From assembly GCF_000002425.4 (NCBI RefSeq), contig NC_037262.1:9713667-9777666 (forward strand): DNA of 64,000 bases, in the 5' to 3' direction. This document shows, in pieces, positions 10,196 through 24,048 of the stretch; within the stretch, counting starts at the first letter, position 1; the number at the start of each line of letters is the position of its first letter. The stretch is from Physcomitrium patens. Its lineage: Eukaryota; Streptophyta; Bryopsida; Funariales; Funariaceae. The notes beneath the pieces are model-generated. The model had not been told where the DNA came from and searched no databases. It was given only the letters and a program-made list of their open reading frames with translations. The position numbers were made by a program, and so were the translations under genes.

Positions 10196-12072
10196 TGTCC
10201 TAATACGTGAAGTCTTCCTTGAGAATGCTCCAGGCATATGGCACTAGAAGGTAGAATAAAAATTTTAACAACAAAATCCTAACTCCAATAGAATATTAAC
10301 TAAACTCTAATTAAACCATAACAATGTTAAGCAAGCTTTAATCAAATTCAAAGAAACCTCAAAGGAATTACAAAGAAACAATAAAAAATCTTGAAGAAAT
10401 ATTGGAATGATCACAAATATATCTCAAATACGTCTCAATTCAATCTTAATTTAATCCTAGTTAAAATCTTATTAGACTTCATTCAAACTTTAGGCCAAAA
10501 ACTAACTAAATCTTAAATCCTAATAAAATCCTAAATCCTAAATCAAATCCTAACCAATTCTTAAATCAAATCCTAATCAAATCCTAAACCCTAAATCAAA
10601 CCCTAACCAAATCCTAAACCTAAATCAAATCCTAATCAAATCCTAAATCCTAAATCAAACCCTAATCGAACTTTAAATTCTAAACCAAATCTTAAACTCT
10701 AAAGCAAACTCTGAATCCTAAATCAAATCTTAACCAAATCATAATCCTAAATCGAATACTAACCAAATCCTAATCCTAAATCAAATCCTAACCAAATCCT
10801 AAACCAAAACCTAAATCCTAAATCCTAAATCAAATTCTAATCCTAAATCAAATCCTAACTAAATTCTAATCCTGAATCAAATCCTAACCAAATTCTTACA
10901 CTAAATCAAATCCTAGCCAAATCTTAAATCCTAAACCAAATCTTAAACAAACCTTATATCCTAAATCAAACCCTAAACCCTAAACCAAATCCTAACTAAA
11001 TCCTAACCCTGAATCAAATCTTAACCAAATCCTAGTAATTTCTATAACAAATTTAAACCTCAATAACTAATGAATGAATCATTGATCTTATCTCAAATTT
11101 TGTACACTTCTTAAAAACTAAATTAAAAACAAGCACAAAAAATTTAAAAATGATGGAAATTATCAAATAGATGATAACCTCAAAAACGTGCTCGAGTATT
11201 GGCTGACCTCCTTCTCCAACCTTGATGCCAATCTTCCAAAGTCAATATCTCTCCTTTTCACCATTTGATTGATCTCAAACTTTTTATATACATAGAAAAA
11301 TAAGTCTACTATCCTTATCTATAAATTTTATTCTAATCCAACTAGTAAATTGTAAGAAATCTTAAAAATCCTTAGTGGATCTAAAATTCTATTTTTTGAG
11401 ACCTTGACTCATTTAAACCTCAATAACCTTCAATTCAACCATTAGATCAAGCTAAGATTCACAACACATATTAAGCATAACTATGACCATTAACCTACAA
11501 TATTTCATCCATAGATCTATTACAAAATTCTTGAAATCACTAGAAACATCAATCCTATTTTATTTCACAAATTCCAAATCATCCGAAAATAAACTTGACC
11601 TTATAAAGCTCTTATAAAGTCATTACAAATCCAAATCATCCAAAACCAATGCTCATAGAAACCTTATCTAATTTGCTATCAAACTCCACTCTTTGAGCTA
11701 CAAAAAAGAACTTTGAATTGCCATAGGTGCTCAGTTTTGTGCCTCAGGATCTAATTTCGACTCAAGTTGATAATTGGCCTTCTTGAGGTATCAATATCTA
11801 GTTTTTTTAAAAATGTTTATTAAAATTTATTCTTAACTTCCTCCTAAAGGTCTCTATATTATTTATTTTTCCAATCTACCTTATTTTGCCTTATTTTTGG
11901 TCCTACAAAGTAAGAAGAAGCTATTTTTTCTAAAAAGTCAGCATTACTACTAAAAGTTTTACTACCTTACTATCTTTTATCCATATTTTTCTATTTTATC
12001 TTTTAACTTGGCTCTTCTATAATAAAATCCATATTATTATCTTTCACTATATAGTCCTATTACAACACGACA
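10196..12072 (-). mobile_element. LTR-like insertion (probable solo LTR) within reverse transcriptase
   Basis: The gypsy reverse transcriptase reading is interrupted exactly here: the sequence for ...MSFGLTN ends at 12073 and the next residues of the domain resume left of 10196. The insertion starts TGTCCTAATACG (plus strand) and ends AACACGACA. Its minus-strand start TGTCGTGTTGTAA resembles the LTR start TGTCGTATTGTAA at 4816, so it is probably a solo LTR of a related family. No coding domain is visible inside. It contains the telomere-like array at about 10480-11035. Flanking 5-mers (ACTGG, CCGAT) are not a clear target duplication. Confidence 0.6.
10480..11035. repeat. Degenerate telomere-like (CCTAAATC) repeat array
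   Basis: About 550 bases consist of short units such as CCTAAATCAAAT and CCTAACCAAAT, with exact plant-telomere units CCCTAAA embedded (for example near 10586 and 10973-10985). Phase is irregular. The array is internal to the LTR-like insertion and far too degenerate to be a live telomere. Confidence 0.8.
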
Positions 12073-12497
12073 CCGATACATTGGTAAGTCCAAAAGACAT
12101 GATATTGTATTTAAAATGTCCATACCTCATGTGAAATGTTATCTTAAATTCATCTCTCTTCTTAATGCATACCAAGTTATATGCACCTTGTAGATGAATC
12201 TTTATAAAGATCTTTGTTTGGCTAAGTTGTTCAAGAAGTTTGGATATCAATGGCAATGGATATTGATTCTTTATCGTGATTTTATTAAGACTGAGATAAT
12301 CGACATACATCCGTAAAGATCCATCTTTCTTCTTTATAAATAATATTGGAGTACCAACTAGTGACTTGGAATGTCAAATAAAATTCTTAGACAAATTTTC
12401 CTCAATATACTCTTTTAAAGTCACAAGCTTATTCTGAGATAAATTGTAAATAGGTCGAAACAATGATTGAGCATCTTCTTGAAGGTTAATTGCACAA
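12073..12497 (-). pseudogene. Reverse transcriptase N-terminal half
   Basis: Minus-strand frame with YVDYLSLNKITIKNQYPLPL (consensus VDYRGLNKITIKNRYPLPL), then KIHLQGAYNLVCIK (the catalytic-Asp block, here with His in place of the catalytic Asp) and YGHFKYNIMSFGLTN, the conserved fingers/palm blocks of Ty3-type reverse transcriptase. It continues to the right in broken frames to about 12497, where similarity to the 29-34 kb element stops abruptly. Confidence 0.75.
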
Positions 12498-13430
12498 TTG
12501 TATTATCAATTGCTAAATTTTTATTATATGTATTAATAAAGAATGACTAATTTTCAACATATTCATAATATGAAAATGTTTAAATATATAATTGATTGTC
12601 TATTATCTGATACAATTAATAGATTGTAAAAATATTACGTATTAGAGGATACTGATCTTTAGACAGAGATGATTGATTGCATATGTGTATAAAATGCAAA
12701 AAGATATAACAAAAAAAAATTCTCATTATCCCACAAATAAAAAAAATAAAATACATAACAAATAATAGAAAAGCAAATTATGTCAAGAATTCTTATCAAT
12801 ATTCAAAGAGAAGTAGTATGTAAGAAGATGAAAAAAGACCAAAGTATGAATTAAGCAAAATTTGCTATATGGCCAAAAGAGAAGTTTGAGCTAAAAAATA
12901 TTACATCCTAAAATACTATTAGGGACATTCTTAGCAAATTAACTATTGTAGCAAAATTCAACAAAGTGAACATTTTCCTAAAGTGTTAGTATTTATCTAA
13001 ACATCTTTAATTAAATAAAGTACTAGCAAATTAGATCTTCAAATGCAAACATTGTGGTGTTGTAATTTTAGATCTCAAATTGATTGGGCTTCCAAACTTA
13101 TACAAATTTATCAAATAATCTAAAACAAAGTCCAACTTCAAATACCATAACTGAAACGTACCTTAGTTGTTCATGTAGTTACAATAAAAGAATGCTTAAG
13201 ATTCACATTTTAAAGCATATGTGACCTTGTTTACACAACATATATTTCCCAACAAACATGAACATTACATATACCTTTAGAATTACAAATACAACATTCA
13301 GCACCCAAATTAGATTATTTAAACCATCGAATACTACAAAATAAGCTAAATCTGTCAAAAGAAATAACAAAAACACTAGATTAAACACTGCAGCATTGTA
13401 AAAAAGCAACATTAGAAAAAAGTAACATCA
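12498..13430. other. AT-rich intergenic DNA upstream of the 14-3-3 gene
   Basis: No protein similarity or RNA gene recognised. Composition changes sharply at about 13480 into the GC-rich island. The proximal promoter of the 14-3-3 gene must lie at this boundary, but I see no convincing TATA box. Confidence 0.5.
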
Positions 13431-13593
13431 GGGAGAAATTAAACACAAAAAACAAGTGGAAACAAGTAAATTAGAAACCTGACCACGATAAAGCCCCACA
13501 TCCCAGTTATAGCACGCACTTGTGGGTGACTTCGGCGCAGTAACTCCAACCACGTCCCAGAGCCAAGGACCCTTGACAGGCAGCGGGAAGGTT

Positions 13594-13679
13594 TCGTCCT
13601 CCCGTGCTCGTCCTCCCGTGCTCGTCCTCCCAGTCCTCGTCCTCCCAGTCCTCGTCCTCCTGGTCCTCATCCTCCAGCT
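13594..13679. repeat. Pyrimidine-rich 14-15 bp tandem repeat in 14-3-3 leader
   Basis: Six units of TCGTCCTCCCRGTCC type, 14-15 bp each, 150-230 bases before the start codon. The region is CT-rich on the sense strand, as plant 5' leaders often are. It generates long spurious ORFs in several frames. Confidence 0.8.
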
Positions 13680-13825
13680 CCAGCCCACCCTTCTTCCTGT
13701 GTGTCCACTCGCGACCTCGACTTTCTCCTCCCGAGCCCTGTCGTCGCCTTCTCTCGTGTCCACTCTGCCTGTTCGCTGCCGCTGCTCGAGTGTTGCGTGC
13801 GTGTGGTGGTGCAGTTCGGGGCGAC

Positions 13826-16441
<2,616 letters not shown>

Positions 16442-18170
16442 GTACGTGCGTGCACGTGTGTTGGGGCTGGTAGTAGCGCATTGGTGGTTAGGCGGGATGT
16501 ATGTGGTGCGGGGAGGCGCGGAGGTGGGTGTGGCACGTTTGTGATGGTGGGTGTGGTGCGATTGTGGATGCAGTGACGACGGGGAATGTAAATGCGGAGG
16601 AAGGTCGTGACGTGGTCGGGTCGGGTCGGGCGATGTGCGGCTGCGAGCTGGACATTGTCCGTTATTGGTCTTTTGCGTAGGTTGTGGTGTGTGAAGAGGA
16701 GCTGTGCATAGTGTTTTGGGAAAAGATGCTAAAGTCTAAGGGAGCCAAGTATTGAAAGGAAGGATGCCTTCAAACACTGGTGTTCGGTAATATATGATAA
16801 GATGTGGGAGCGGGATGGTTGTTGTCCTTGCTGCGCGGTTCGCCAACGAGGTTGTTGTGTGGGCATGTATCCTTGGCGTGGTGGTCGTGTCGTGCATTGG
16901 TCGTGGTCATGTGGAGAAGAATGTTGAATGAGTATGGCAGGAGGCTTTGGGTGGCGAGTTGGAGCGTCGAAGTACCCGCTTTCTGACACGAGTGGGGAAT
17001 AGTGGGTGTGCACTCCGAAGCGAATGGCCAGCCCGACAAGCTGGCAAGTGGGGGGGGGGGGGTAGCAATGCATTTCGTTTTGACGACGGTGGCATGTTTC
17101 GCATTTCCTGTTTACATCGCTAATTGCATGTTGCTAGATGAATGGGAGAGTGCTGTTTCCGAGCGGGAGAGAGTGGTGTTGGGTGGGTAGACGCAGTGCA
17201 TGTGGCGGGAAGCGTTTGCAGGTGTGGTGTATAATGTGGTTGCGGGAATGGTTGTCGTGAATGAGGTGCATGAACATGGTGGAGAGAGGTGAGTCGTGGC
17301 AGCTGGGTTGTAGTATGGTGACGTCCCCGTCACGATGCTTGGGAGAGTGAATGATATGGGTTGGGGCTTGAAATGTTTGGAGAGGAAGGCACAGGCATGA
17401 CATGGAAGTCCGTGCATGTTGGCGGGACGCGTGCAGAGTGGACGTGGGAGGGGTGTGGTCGGTAGGTGGGGTCTCGGTCGGATATGGAGGTGGGATTGGG
17501 CTAGAAGGAAGGCAAGGGTGTGGACGTTGTGGGGGAATTTGGTGCGGACGATTATGAGTAATGGGCATGAACAGGGGTTCAGTGGGTGTAGGAAATGTTC
17601 ACATGGAGTTGGTGTATAGTCTAGTGTTCGATGACTTCGAATTGGAAGTTGAGGGTGGGAAGTGTGTGTGTAGTTGTTTTTGTGTATATATGTTTGTCTT
17701 TATGTTTGTTGATCTCCAGAGATAGATTCTTGGTATATGTGTTGCCGTGCATCTCGAAACCGTAAAGTACGTGGACGTTGGCGGTGAGGTTGGAGGTGGT
17801 GAAGTGGTGGTTGTGGGGCAAAGTAGTTGGTAGTAAGTAGTAGAGTTTAGCTTTTGAGTGTGGTTTGTGTCATGTCGAGGGTCTGTTGGATCAGTGGCGC
17901 ACTTGAGGTGCCAGTGAGATGGTCGGAAGTGGTTTGGCTTTAGATTTTTGTTGGTGTTCGGATTTTCTGGTTCGGATATCTCTGTGCCTGTCGCATGTGT
18001 TGATTTTTATTTGATTTGGTTTAAGTGGGCACTTTGTCTATATTTTGTTTGTATGGTCTGCTGTTCAATTTGGTGTTTGTGTGGGACATTAGTTTTTTGT
18101 CTTTTTGGATTCTGAATGTGTGCTGTGAGTTCATATTAATTTTTTCCTATGTACTATAAGCTATTATTAG
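16442..18170 (+). other. 14-3-3 downstream region (3' UTR or further introns)
   Basis: GC- and G/T-rich sequence continuous in composition with the gene introns; no further 14-3-3 coding blocks found. It contains a possible terminal exon start at 16574, a G-run at 17050-17062, and becomes T-rich after about 17950. Long antisense ORFs here have no family features and are composition artefacts. The copia element begins at 18171, so the native 3' flank continues at 24049. Confidence 0.5.
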
Positions 18171-18451
18171 TGTTGAGAATGTTTAGAAAGACACAAGAGT
18201 AATAGTAAGCCATACACACACACACAAGAGTAGTAGTAAGTCATACACTCAAGAGGGTTTCTAAGGAGAGAGTTTCACATACACAAAAATCTATTGATCT
18301 GATTGTGTCTCGTATACAAGAAGAGAAAAGAGAAAAGAGTAGAGGATAAACTGTACTTCTCCACTAGATTCTAAATATTGTAGCTACAATATTTATTGTA
18401 GTTTATAGTAAATACCATGGAGAGCGTTGGCTACATTTAATGATCTCAACA
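18171..18451 (-). repeat. 3' LTR of copia element
   Basis: 281 bases bounded by TGTTGAGA and TCTCAACA, a perfect 8-bp inverted repeat. It is closely similar over its whole length to 23777-24048, including the AGTAGTAGTAAGTCATACAC blocks. Confidence 0.9.
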
Positions 18452-18720
18452 CTCTTCTTTGTTCATCATAATATTCACATAATAAAAAATTTGTATAGAA
18501 TCATGATTTATATTTTTTTGTGATCTTTCAAGATCAACAATTGTTGCCTCATTAAAACCTTATCTAAGAAAACTTTATTTTATTTAAGAACAAAACCATA
18601 GATGAAGAAAAAAGAGTATAACATCATTTTCTTTAATTATTTATAGAGTTTATTAACTTTTTTATTCAAGAAAAGTAAGTTGCCGCATATCAATGCCATA
18701 AGTAAGTCAACGATGGTTGC

Positions 18721-19092
18721 TTAATAGGAGAGCTTTGGTGAAGAGATCAACAAGGTTATTTGTAGATTTAATTTTCTTAATATAAGTGCTTGATCAGTAA
18801 TTAAGTCATGAGTATAATTAAAATATTTTGGATCAATATGCTTTGTCTTGTCGCCTTTAATGAAACCAACTTGCATTTGTGCAATATAAGCACTATTATC
18901 TTTATGCAAGATAGTTGGAGAATCATCATATGAAAATCCACAGGTTGTTTGAATGAATTTATCAATTGATCGCAACCAAATACATTCTTGAGATGCTTCA
19001 TGTAAGGGAATAATTTTTGCATGGTTGGATGAAGTTGCAGTTATTGTTTGTTTCACTGATTTCCATGATATTGCAGCTCCATGTCTTAAGAA
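18721..19092 (-). pseudogene. Copia RNase H
   Basis: The 111-codon frame contains HEASQECIWLRS and DDSPTILHKDNSAYIAQ (the conserved DN of the copia RNase H), then KTKHIDPKYF. It completes the pol polyprotein beside the 3' LTR. It is separated from the reverse transcriptase frame by a break at about 19060-19100 and ends early at 18721. Confidence 0.75.
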
Positions 19093-19098
19093 TACATA

Positions 19099-19677
19099 TC
19101 ATGTTTGAGATTTAGTTGTTGCAATATCAGATTTATATCTTGCATCACAATATCCAACCAATTTTGGATCTACGGATTGTGTGTAGTATAATCCCAAGTC
19201 TTCAGTACCTTTTAAATAACGTAATAAATGTTTGATGCCATTCCAATGTCGTAGTGTTGGATGTCTACTATATCTTGCAAGAACACTAATTGCAAATGCA
19301 ATATCTGATCTTGTAGATGTAGCTAAATACAAAAGTGCTCCAATCATTGCGAGGTATGGATATTGGTCCCTCAATATTTCTTCCTCCTCCTTGCATGGAT
19401 GGTATGGATCATGACCATCACGACCACGTCCAACCATTGGTATAGGCAATGGATAAGCATCAATCATATTAAATCTTTGCAAGTTTCGTCTAATATACGT
19501 TAGTTGATAGAGAAAAATGCTACCATCTATTAGATGCATAATCTGAAGACCAATGCAAAAAGTTGTTTTTCCTAGCATTTTCATCTCAAATTCATGTATA
19601 AGTAGGTTTGTAGCTGTAACACATGCAGATGTAATACCTACTAGGTTAAAATCATCAACATATACAGTGATGATCAT
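19099..19677 (-). pseudogene. Copia reverse transcriptase, catalytic part
   Basis: A 192-codon frame opening with ITVYVDDFNLVG, the YVDD active site of copia reverse transcriptases, followed by the LGKTTFCIGLQI and YIRRNLQRFNM blocks and the connection segment (YLATSTRSDIAFAISVLARY, HLLRYLKGTEDLGLYY, GYCDARYKSD). Apart from its ends it is well preserved. Confidence 0.85.
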
Positions 19678-19764
19678 AAAATCAGTTATATCTCATTTGA
19701 TAAACAAACAAGGGGTTAGTGGATCACTTATAAAATTATTTGTAATTAAATAATCTCAAAGACA

Positions 19765-20460
19765 TTAATACCGCATTCGTCTAGATTGTTTTAAACCATA
19801 CAAGGCCTTACATAATTTAATACCATGATATTTTTCTGGAGCGAGTTGATTTGGAGTTCCTGTTTCTAAACCAAGCGGAACTTTCACATAAATATTTGCA
19901 TCAAGAGAACCATATAGATATGCAGTTACTACATCCATCAGATGCATCTCAACGGTGGCATGAACTGTCATTCCAATAATATATCGAAATGTAATTGAAT
20001 CCATGACAAGAAAATATGTGGATTCATGATCAATGCCAAATCATTGAGTAAATCCTTGAGCAACAAGACGAGCTTTATAGTAGATTATTTGGCCATGAGC
20101 ATCTCGCTTGCGTATTAATATCATTTTATATCCTACACGACGAGATATAAGAGTGTCTACAATTGGACCAAAGACTTTCCTCTTACGCAAAGAGGCATAC
20201 TCCTCCTCAATAGCAGTTTTCCATTTTGACCAATCTGAGCCACGCATCGCCTCTTTGATGGTTTGAGGTTCAGGATTGTCTTCCTTGCAAGAAAGGGCTT
20301 CTATAATCATATATGCAAATGATTCATCTACCATAATAAATGGTCTATCCCAAATATCATCTGTAGCACAATACAGAATAGATAATTCTTTACTCAACTT
20401 GTTCTTATTCCTTCCAACTCCAAGATTGTTTTTCATAGGAATTGAAGGTACATTATGCAT
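19765..20460 (-). pseudogene. Copia reverse transcriptase, N-terminal part
   Basis: Two same-frame segments, 20460-20041 and 20004-19765, split by a TGA after RLVAQGFTQ. They carry KTAIEEEYASLRKRKVFGP, RKRDAHGQIIYYKARLVAQGFTQ, then MHLMDVVTAYLYGSLDANIYV (first catalytic Asp) and LCKALYGLKQSRRMRY, all standard copia blocks before YVDD. Confidence 0.85.
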
Positions 20461-20649
20461 GGATATATCATCATGAATTGGTAGTCATGCAAGATGAGTG
20501 GCAATTTCTTGAGAAATAATACCAAGATTAGTCAATTTTATAGCTTTCTTCTTATATGATTGCTTATCTTGTCTACGAGTTCTTTTAGTTGTTGTTGTTA
20601 TAGCTTGAGGTATTGTAGTCAATGGCGCTGCAATTTGAGCAGGTGCATT

Positions 20650-21156
20650 CTAAGCCTCATTAATAGGAACTCTTGTAATTCTAGGTACATCATTGAAGCC
20701 ATCACGTGTTTCATCTTCGATCCGTTTTAAATACAAAATCTTAGCAATTTCAGTTACTACCAAAGATGTCGTAGGATCGAGATTCATTGTAAACGTTTCT
20801 GGTGCTTCAAATATGAGTACTTTATTTCTTTGTTGATTGAATACTCTTCCTTGAAGAGATGGGAATACAGTTTCTTCAAAACGGTAATTTTGCAAACGTG
20901 CACATAATAATGTGCCAGTTGATGAATCAACAATATGAATAATGCTTGGTGAATCAAAACCAACATATATATCTTCTTGTTGATGAGCTCCAATGGTACG
21001 CCATTGAGGTTTTGGAACTCGAATCCAGGCACAACAATCAAATACTCGTAAGTGAGATATATTTGGAATATGACCCAAAATGAGCTCATGTGGTAAAACA
21101 ATTTCAAGAGAGGAAGGACGGAGGTGTATTAATGCTGCAGCATGTAAAAACTGCAT
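20650..21156 (-). pseudogene. Copia integrase C-terminal region
   Basis: A 168-codon frame following the integrase core in another frame. It has the conserved HLRVFDCCAWIRVPKPQWRT block (usually FGCxAYV) and DIYVGFDSPSIIHIVDSSTG, the copia integrase tail motif. A shift near 21104-21156 separates it from the core. Confidence 0.75.
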
Positions 21157-21916
21157 AATCCCACATAGATGCAGGTAGATTTGCGTGAAGGAGGAGTGGC
21201 CTGGTAATGAGTTGTATACGCTTTATAAATGACTCTGCAAGTCCATTTTGAGCATGTTCATATGGAACACAATATGTCAACTCGATTCCTGTTGTAGTAC
21301 AATAGTCTTCAAAAGACTTTGATGCGAATTCTTTTACATTATCCATATGCAATGTTTTTATAGGATAATTAGAAAAATGTGCCCAAAAGCAAATAAGTAT
21401 AGATATAAGATTGGCAAACACCATGTTTCGAGTTGATAATAATGAAACATGTGATTGTTTACCTGATGCATCAACAACGACCAAAAAATAATGAAATGGT
21501 CCTGATATTGGATTAATAGGATTACAAATATCACCATGTAATATTTCAAGCATTGGTGGTAATTCTTGTAGAAGTTTCCAAATTGAAGGCTGAGTAATCA
21601 TTTTACCTTGTACGCATGCACGACATAATTCCACAAAGTCTATATCTATAGGCTTTAAATTGTGCCCAGTTATACATGGAATGATCTTTTTAAATAATGT
21701 GGATCTTGGATGTCCTAATCGTCTATGCCAGAGAGAAATACAACTCTCTGAGATAAATGATGTAAAATTAAATATAATGGGAGGCCAAATCACAATTCGG
21801 TATAAACTATTTTCTATAGCAAAAGCTTTTTCAACAACTTTATGGTTCTTCGCAAGAACCAAAACCTCTTTTCTATTTAAAGTGGCGATCAAGAGGTGAT
21901 AACCATTAATACGCAC
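21104..21916 (-). pseudogene. Copia GAG-pre-integrase and integrase core
   Basis: A 270-codon frame: SLWHRRLGHP (pre-integrase His block), zinc-finger Cys pair ELCRACVQGKM, first catalytic Asp in LEILHGDICNPI, second in KTLHMDNVKEF, and catalytic Glu in HAQNGLAESFIKR. All three DDE residues are present. Residues are close to family consensus although neighbouring frames are broken. Confidence 0.85.
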
Positions 21917-22295
21917 ATCTCAATAGCTGATCTGACTTTGAGGTACTGAAGGTGTAAACATCCCATGTTTACATTTTATAATGGAACCTGCAGGTAATTT
22001 TACCATCGCTGTGCCCTCTTGGAAACAAAACGTATTTGCTCCAGCCATGGTCATCATATTTTTAGTTTGCCAAGTTGAAGATTTTTCAATAAAAAAATCA
22101 TCTATCTAGTAAGATAGTATGTGTTGTTGCAAAATCAATGAGCACATCATTTGATTCATCATCAGAGGTTCTATCATTCATATAAGCCTCTAAGTCATCA
22201 ACACCAATTGAATCCATGGATGCATCCATGGTATGAAGTTCACGAGCCTCAGCTCGTAATTTCTTATTTTCTTAGAATATTTTAATAAAATATTC
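21917..22295 (-). pseudogene. Copia protease region, broken
   Basis: No long frame remains, but minus-strand pieces DVLIDFATTHTILL and GSIIKCKHGMF match the copia protease area between zinc knuckle and pre-integrase. The DSG active site is seen only as DFA, so the catalytic triad has been lost or was altered. Confidence 0.5.
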
Positions 22296-23168
22296 TTAAG
22301 TACGGCATGCATGTACTAAATGTCCAATCATTCCATACTTATGGCAACAACGTATCTCTGATTTTTTTTTTCTACTATAATTAATAGTAGTACGTTTATT
22401 ATTTCCATATAGGTAGAAATGGTCTTGACTATGACTACCCTGATACTTATGAACATGTTTTCCATGTTTATATAATTTCTTCTTAGACTTTGAAATATTA
22501 AGTGCATGAGATTCTGGAACTGTAGTTCCAATAGGACGAGCTTCCGCATTGCGCAAGAATAACTCATTTTGCTTCTCCGCAAGAAGTAGATAGGATATGA
22601 GATGAAAATAACTCTGAAAATTTATGTTCCTGTATTGTTGTGCAAGCACAACAGATACATGAGGAAATGTAGAGAGAGTTTTCTCAATCATTTCTTCTTC
22701 AAAAATGCTTTGTCCACATAATCATAATTGTGAGACAATACTATATATTTTACTATTAAAAGTATTTAAATTTAAAAAATCCAAGACATGTAAATGTGTC
22801 CAATTATGACATGCACGTAGAAGAAAAATGGTCTTTTGATGATCAAACCTAGATTTAAGATACTTCCAAAGTTTCGCAAGATCTTTCATTTCCAAATATT
22901 GATGTTGTAATACAGGTACAAGATGATGACAAAGGAGAAGAAGTGCTTTCCAACGAATAGCAGGAGGTATAAAAATACTTATTGTAGGAGATTCTTCAAA
23001 CATAATGGCATCCGAGAGTTGTTTTGCAAATAAATTTGCTTTTGCCATTTTTATCCATAATAGATAATTATTTCCATCCACAGTCAATGGTGGAAATAAA
23101 AGAGCTTGAAAATGTTGGGATGCACTGATAATAGTTGGAACCTTAGTAGAAACAGTTGAGTAAAGCAT
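22296..23168 (-). pseudogene. Copia Gag, interrupted once
   Basis: Segments 23168-22722 and 22691-22296 share one frame and are split by one TGA. The first has the copia gag opening (LTVDGNNYLLWIKMAKANL) and LWKYLKSRFDHQKTIFL. The second ends with a zinc knuckle RCCHKYGMIGHLVHACRT in which the second cysteine is replaced by tyrosine. RNA packaging by this copy is therefore doubtful. Confidence 0.8.
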
Positions 23169-23217
23169 ACCTTAAAATATAAAGTCAAATAAAATGATAA
23201 ACTTGAACTTAAAAAAA

Positions 23218-23221
<4 letters not shown>

Positions 23222-23268
<47 letters not shown>
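23222..23268. repeat. (TA)n microsatellite in copia leader
   Basis: Pure TA run of about 47 bases between gag start and the GC-richer leader of the element. Confidence 0.95.
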
Positions 23269-23270
<2 letters not shown>

Positions 23271-23776
23271 TTCGAGGGAGATTGTAGATTAAGGCAACAG
23301 AATAGCAATAAGATGGCGCAGCAAGTAGTGGTAGGGCGACAGCAATAGGACAATAGGGTGGCAGCGACGGATAGTAGCGATCGGCAATGAACGGCAGGCA
23401 ACAGCGGACAGCGGCAGTGGAAGCGGGAATAGCAGCGAGTGAGAACATCAACGGTAACAGGGTGGGAGCAATGGCAGTGGTGGGTTTGACGACAGCTTGG
23501 CAGCCGTTCGGCGGTTGTTCAACAGCAGTAGGGAGTAAGGACAGGGCGCAGCATGGATCAGAGAGCATGCTGGGGTGGAGTTGGGTTGGATCAAGTATTC
23601 TAAACAAGCAGGGCAGAGAGTGGAACAAGTGCTCTAAGCAAGCTAAGGTGTGAGGGGCCAGTAAGAAGAACAAGATCATGAAGAAGACACTGAGCAAGGA
23701 TAGCAACAAGTTTGAAGAGTCAAAGACTATAGCAAAAAATTGTGATGGTGTGTAGAAGAGAGTCATGCTGATAACG
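23269..23776 (-). other. Copia 5' leader with primer-binding site
   Basis: About 500 bases of GC-richer, GCA/CAG-rich sequence between LTR and gag. Next to the LTR the minus strand reads CGTTATCAGCATGAC, the primer-site type often seen after plant copia LTRs. ORFs on both strands here cross element boundaries and are not genes. Confidence 0.6.
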
Positions 23777-24048
23777 TGTTGAAAATGTTTAAAAAGACAC
23801 AAGATTAATAGTAAGTCATACACACACAAAAGAGTAGTAGTAAGTCATACACACAAGAGGGTTTCTTAAGAGAGAGCTTCACACACACAAAAATCTATTA
23901 ATCTGGTTGTGTCTCATATAGAAGAAGAGAAAAGAGGAGAAGATAAACAGTACTTCTCCACTAGACTCTAAATACTATAGCTATAGTATTTATTGTAGTC
24001 TACAGTAAATATTATGGAGAGCACCAGCTATATTTAATGATCTCAATA
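23777..24048 (-). repeat. 5' LTR of copia element
   Basis: 272 bases, TGTTGA...TCTCAATA, closely similar to 18171-18451 with small indels. The terminal CA has decayed to TA. Confidence 0.88.

Larger units (their letters stand above)
6816..12497 (-). mobile_element. Decayed gypsy (chromovirus) element split by a later insertion
   Basis: Minus-strand order from right to left: reverse transcriptase (12497-12073, resuming 10195-9787), RNase H region (about 9790-9300), integrase zinc finger and core (about 9266-8141), chromodomain (8089-7805), then an LTR-like stretch down to about 6816. It is collinear with the younger element at 29113-34594 and similar in protein sequence, so the two are related but well diverged. 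The right end is truncated within pol; protease, gag and 5' LTR are absent. Many stops and shifts make it a pseudo-element. Bases 10196-12072 are foreign (separate entry). Confidence 0.75.
18171..24048 (-). mobile_element. Ty1/copia LTR retrotransposon, complete but decayed
   Basis: Paired LTRs (18171-18451 and 23777-24048), coding order gag, protease, integrase, reverse transcriptase, RNase H on the minus strand (the Ty1/copia order), a primer site beside the right LTR and a purine tract (AACAAAGAAGAG) beside the left LTR. Flanking 5-mers ATTAG and AATAG are a target duplication with one mismatch. Reading frames contain several in-frame stops and shifts, so it cannot move by itself. It inserted into the GC-rich island just downstream of the 14-3-3 gene. 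Confidence 0.9.

Noticed and set aside
10480-11035. Chromosome end or true telomere
   Set aside because: Units are degenerate, out of phase and embedded between two halves of a retroelement.
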